Assembly: GCF_026409565.1 (NCBI RefSeq)
Contig: NZ_CP112881.1
Coordinates: forward strand, 62,001-126,000
Origin: Sneathiella aquimaris
GTDB taxonomy: Bacteria > Pseudomonadota > Alphaproteobacteria > Sneathiellales > Sneathiellaceae
Direction of reading: 5' to 3'
Length of the DNA: 64,000 nt
Shown here: piece by piece, positions 63,802 to 64,000 of the stretch
How the letters are laid out: each line of letters begins with the position of its first letter
Position numbering within the stretch: position 1 is the first letter of the stretch
The notes under the pieces: generated by a model
Told to the model about the DNA's origin: nothing
Seen by the model: the letters and a program-made list of their open reading frames with translations, nothing else
Databases searched by the model: none
Program-made: the position numbers and the translations under genes

Positions 63802-64000
63802 AAAAAAGAGAGTTTTAATTGGAGTGACGGGCCCGGAAAAAGGGGGCCGAGTGCCTTGGTGGTGTGTAAGATTGGGAGTTTGGCTCGTCGGTGGACAAGC
63901 CCATCGCATAACCCCTGAAAAACAGGAACGCCCGCTGGATCATTATTCAGGGTTCATCATCACCGGTGGCAGCGATGTCCATCCCGAATTATATGGAGAC
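63791..64000 (+). CDS. Class I glutamine amidotransferase (peptidase C26-like), N-terminal part
   Basis: Seventy codons are visible before the window ends. They start MTLRKKRVLIGVTGPEKGG and reach the GFIITGGSDVHPELYG motif, typical of gamma-glutamyl-gamma-aminobutyrate hydrolase-like PF07722 proteins. The catalytic Cys lies beyond the edge. The start overlaps the amidoligase stop region by 11 bases. Amidoligase-amidotransferase pairs have been predicted to work as ligase and hydrolase in peptide or metabolite modification. Confidence 0.82.
   Translation, partial: MTLRKKRVLIGVTGPEKGGRVPWWCVRLGVWLVGGQAHRITPEKQERPLDHYSGFIITGGSDVHPELYGD

Overview
The window reads as one chromosomal stretch of an alphaproteobacterium with GC near 50%. 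The evidence is the gene order rnd-like, kdsD, lptC, lptA, lptB, rpoN, hpf, ptsN; the block aroA, cmk, rpsA, sppA, ihfB, lapA; the hsp20-DUF1150 pair; a TIGR02300-type protein; and a ChrR/ECF sigma pair. A Sneathiella- or Kiloniella-like lineage is a guess, not a measurement. No phage, integrase, transposase or CRISPR array was seen.

Layout. 0-5.8 kb: a MATE exporter cut by the left edge, facing a TetR regulator across a double palindrome; an L,D-transpeptidase; an EamA exporter; an unrecognised Ala/Pro-rich protein; ribA; and an orphan response regulator. 5.8-11.4 kb: pyrF-trpF-trpB-trpA-accD-folC on the minus strand. 11.5-13.1 kb: a WYL regulator divergent from a GST-like gene. 13.2-18.7 kb: aroA-cmk-rpsA-sppA-ihfB-lapA. 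18.9-21.6 kb: TIGR02300, tRNA-Ala(GGC) and a cobalt-type nitrile hydratase operon. 21.6-25 kb: a 3-hydroxyacyl-CoA dehydrogenase, a small heat-shock gene with a ROSE-like thermometer in its leader, DUF1150 and an M23 peptidase. 25.1-31.8 kb: the ptsN-to-rnd block. 32-35.7 kb: an IMPACT-family protein, a large chemoreceptor and a KDPG/KHG aldolase.

35.7-46.5 kb is the main accessory catabolic region. It holds a three-subunit molybdenum hydroxylase with a CoxG-like protein, a DapA-superfamily aldolase with altered active-site motifs, an aspartate-dehydrogenase-like enzyme, a LysR regulator, a complete 3-hydroxyanthranilate dioxygenase and a TRAP transporter. The set suggests uptake and breakdown of a nitrogen-containing or aromatic carboxylate by a route I cannot match to a known pathway.

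46.7-50.4 kb is a periplasmic copper-resistance operon (copI, copA with four Met/His-rich repeats, copB) plus a small secreted protein. 50.5-59.7 kb is a singlet-oxygen type regulon: sigma factor and ChrR anti-sigma, then FAD oxidoreductase, DUF1365, CFA-type methyltransferase, MFS/GPH carrier, DUF3833, SnoaL-like, SDR, a DUF6134-like protein and fasciclin. Three near-identical TGATCC-N18-TA(A/T)A promoters and a weaker fourth sit in front of its units. 59.9-64 kb holds an outer-membrane-like protein, a decayed stretch with a broken aldehyde dehydrogenase and a chemoreceptor tail, then an amidoligase overlapping a class I glutamine amidotransferase that runs off the right edge.
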